This document shows positions 63,161 through 64,000 of a stretch of DNA of 64,000 bases, piece after piece. The DNA comes from Paucibacter sp. PLA-PC-4. Its GTDB lineage: Bacteria > Pseudomonadota > Gammaproteobacteria > Burkholderiales > Burkholderiaceae_C. Under the pieces are notes generated by a model. It was not told where the DNA came from. It worked only from the letters and a program-made list of their open reading frames with translations, and did not search any database. The translations under genes and the position numbers were made by a program. How positions within the stretch are numbered: the stretch's first letter is position 1; every line of letters begins with the position of its first letter. The DNA lies in NCBI RefSeq assembly GCF_026241155.1, contig NZ_JAPFGP010000009.1, positions 210,384-274,383 on the forward strand, in the 5' to 3' direction.

Positions 63161-63862
63161 ATGCAGCGCAGCACCATGGCAGCCCTGCATACGATCTCCT
63201 CAATGGCAATGCGTCAATTGCTCGTTGATCTGGTGGCCGGTTTTTCGCGGGCCGGCGGCGCCGCCGTGCAGGCCGAGGCCGCCGGCGGTGTCGATGTCGC
63301 ACGCCGACTGCGCGAGGGCGAACGCTTTGATCTGGTGCTGCTGGCAGATGATGCGCTGCAGTCACTGGCGGCCGAGGGTTGGGTACAAAGCCCGCAAGCC
63401 CTGGCTGACTCTAGCCTCGCAGTGGCCGTGCCGGCTCAAGATCCCCGGCCGCGCATCGACACCGTCGAAGCCTTCCAGGCTGCGTTGCTGTCGGCCGAGA
63501 CCATCGGCTACTCCACTGGGCCTAGCGGTCAGGCGCTGATGCGACTGCTAGACGACTGGGGTCTGCGCAAGGCGCTGCAACCACGGCTGCACCAGGCACC
63601 TGTGGGCGTTCCGGTGGCGACCATGCTGGCCAGCGGCACCGCGCGCCTGGGCATCCAGCAGCGCAGCGAGCTGCTTGGCCAGCCCGGCATATCACTGCTG
63701 GGGGAACTGCCGGCAGAGATCGCTCTGACCACCCGATTCAGCGCAGCGCTGGGCCGCAACGCCGCACCCACCACGGCCGCCCTGCTCGACTTCCTGCGCA
63801 GCCGTGAAGCGGCCGCCACCATTGTTCGCCATGGCATGGCGATTCCAGAGGTTTGCCCATGA
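63161..63862 (+). CDS. ModA-like substrate-binding protein
   Basis: 233 residues starting directly after the Bug gene stop. It has the SBP_bac_11 pattern: LVDLVAGFSRAGGAAVQAE, DLVLLADDALQSLAAEGWV, TIGYSTGPSGQALMRLL and RLGIQQRSELLG. No obvious signal peptide is present, so it may be cytoplasmic, perhaps an effector-sensing or enzyme-accessory protein. It overlaps the start of 4-oxalomesaconate hydratase by 4 bases, and such genes often precede that enzyme in Burkholderiales. Confidence 0.78.
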   Translation: MQRSTMAALHTISSMAMRQLLVDLVAGFSRAGGAAVQAEAAGGVDVARRLREGERFDLVLLADDALQSLAAEGWVQSPQALADSSLAVAVPAQDPRPRIDTVEAFQAALLSAETIGYSTGPSGQALMRLLDDWGLRKALQPRLHQAPVGVPVATMLASGTARLGIQQRSELLGQPGISLLGELPAEIALTTRFSAALGRNAAPTTAALLDFLRSREAAATIVRHGMAIPEVCP

Positions 63863-64000
63863 TCATCGACGTGCACGGCCACTACACCACGGCGCCGGCC
63901 GCACTCGGCGCCTGGCGCGATCTGCAGATCGCCGGCCTGATGGCGCCGGGCAAGGCGCCCAAGGCCAGCGATCTCAAGATCAGCGACGACGAACTGCGCG
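63859..64000 (+). CDS. ligJ: 4-oxalomesaconate hydratase, 5' part (cut by window end)
   Basis: 47 codons are visible from ATG 63859. They read MIIDVHGHYTTAPAALGAWR, then DLQIAGLMAPGKAPKASDLKISDDE, which is the near-invariant N-terminus of the LigJ/GalB/PmdE family. DVHGH supplies the first metal ligands. The enzyme hydrates 4-oxalomesaconate in the protocatechuate 4,5-cleavage (or gallate) pathway. It starts in an ATGA overlap with the gene before, so the rest of the lower pathway may lie to the right. Confidence 0.9.
   Translation, partial: MIIDVHGHYTTAPAALGAWRDLQIAGLMAPGKAPKASDLKISDDELR

Noticed and set aside
1..64000. CRISPR arrays, tRNA or rRNA genes, intact transposases
   Set aside because: I looked for regular repeats, cloverleaf-like segments and transposase motifs while reading and saw none I could defend.

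Overview
The window is GC-rich (about 65-70% by eye) and densely coded, with short gaps and many 4-base ATGA/GTGA gene overlaps. Gene content and protein style point to a betaproteobacterium of the order Burkholderiales, probably the Roseateles/Rubrivivax/Leptothrix group. This is inferred from protein similarity only, because no rRNA or tRNA gene is present. I saw no CRISPR array and no intact insertion sequence.

1-9.1 kb is the 3' end of an extracellular contractile injection system (eCIS) locus. It holds a tape-measure-family protein cut by the window edge, the eCIS AAA+ ATPase, and an exported membrane protein with a chitinase-like fold signature. Three cargo-like genes follow: a small basic protein, a DUF4157-calpain protease fusion, and a Tgl-type transglutaminase. 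All three share an N-terminal motif at nearly the same residue position, which looks like a loading signal. This is the most novel part of the window.

9.1-17.5 kb is housekeeping: riboflavin synthase, a YffB-type reductase, the two N-degron aminoacyl-transferases (aat, bpt), an LhgO-type FAD oxidase, a Nudix hydrolase, a Na/Pi cotransporter, a ZIP metal transporter with a good Fur box, and fur. 17.7-27.3 kb is an iron-uptake neighbourhood with visible decay. It contains a frameshifted fecI-like sigma factor, a nonsense-mutated fecR, a MntA-HepT toxin-antitoxin scar, a PAS-GGDEF diguanylate cyclase, a PepSY reductase operon with a 56-residue membrane protein, a TonB-dependent siderophore receptor, a soluble sugar dehydrogenase and an ABC-permease fragment.

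27.3-37.3 kb is a sulfide/persulfide and respiratory-stress module: a SulP transporter, two YeeE/PmpAB-like transporters, a BigR-like repressor with a perfect 14-base inverted-repeat operator, persulfide dioxygenase, a DUF2892 protein, a membrane thioredoxin, a Crp/Fnr regulator, 1-Cys peroxiredoxin, a cyanide-insensitive-type bd oxidase (AB plus a small subunit) and a solitary Rieske protein.

37.6-64 kb appears to be a lignin-monomer (coniferyl alcohol/ferulate) catabolic region. One arm has a crotonase, an ADP-forming acyl-CoA synthetase (FerB/FerA-like), an amidohydrolase and an alpha/beta hydrolase. The second arm has a sigma-54 activator, an aromatic aldehyde dehydrogenase, coniferyl-alcohol dehydrogenase, DUF1302 and DUF1329 envelope proteins, a YCF48-like protein, an RND transporter, a chemoreceptor and a carboxylesterase. 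The third arm has a porin, two substrate-binding proteins and the start of 4-oxalomesaconate hydratase (protocatechuate 4,5-cleavage). A palindrome close to ATTAGCCTGGCTAAT lies upstream of all three arms and suggests one regulon.
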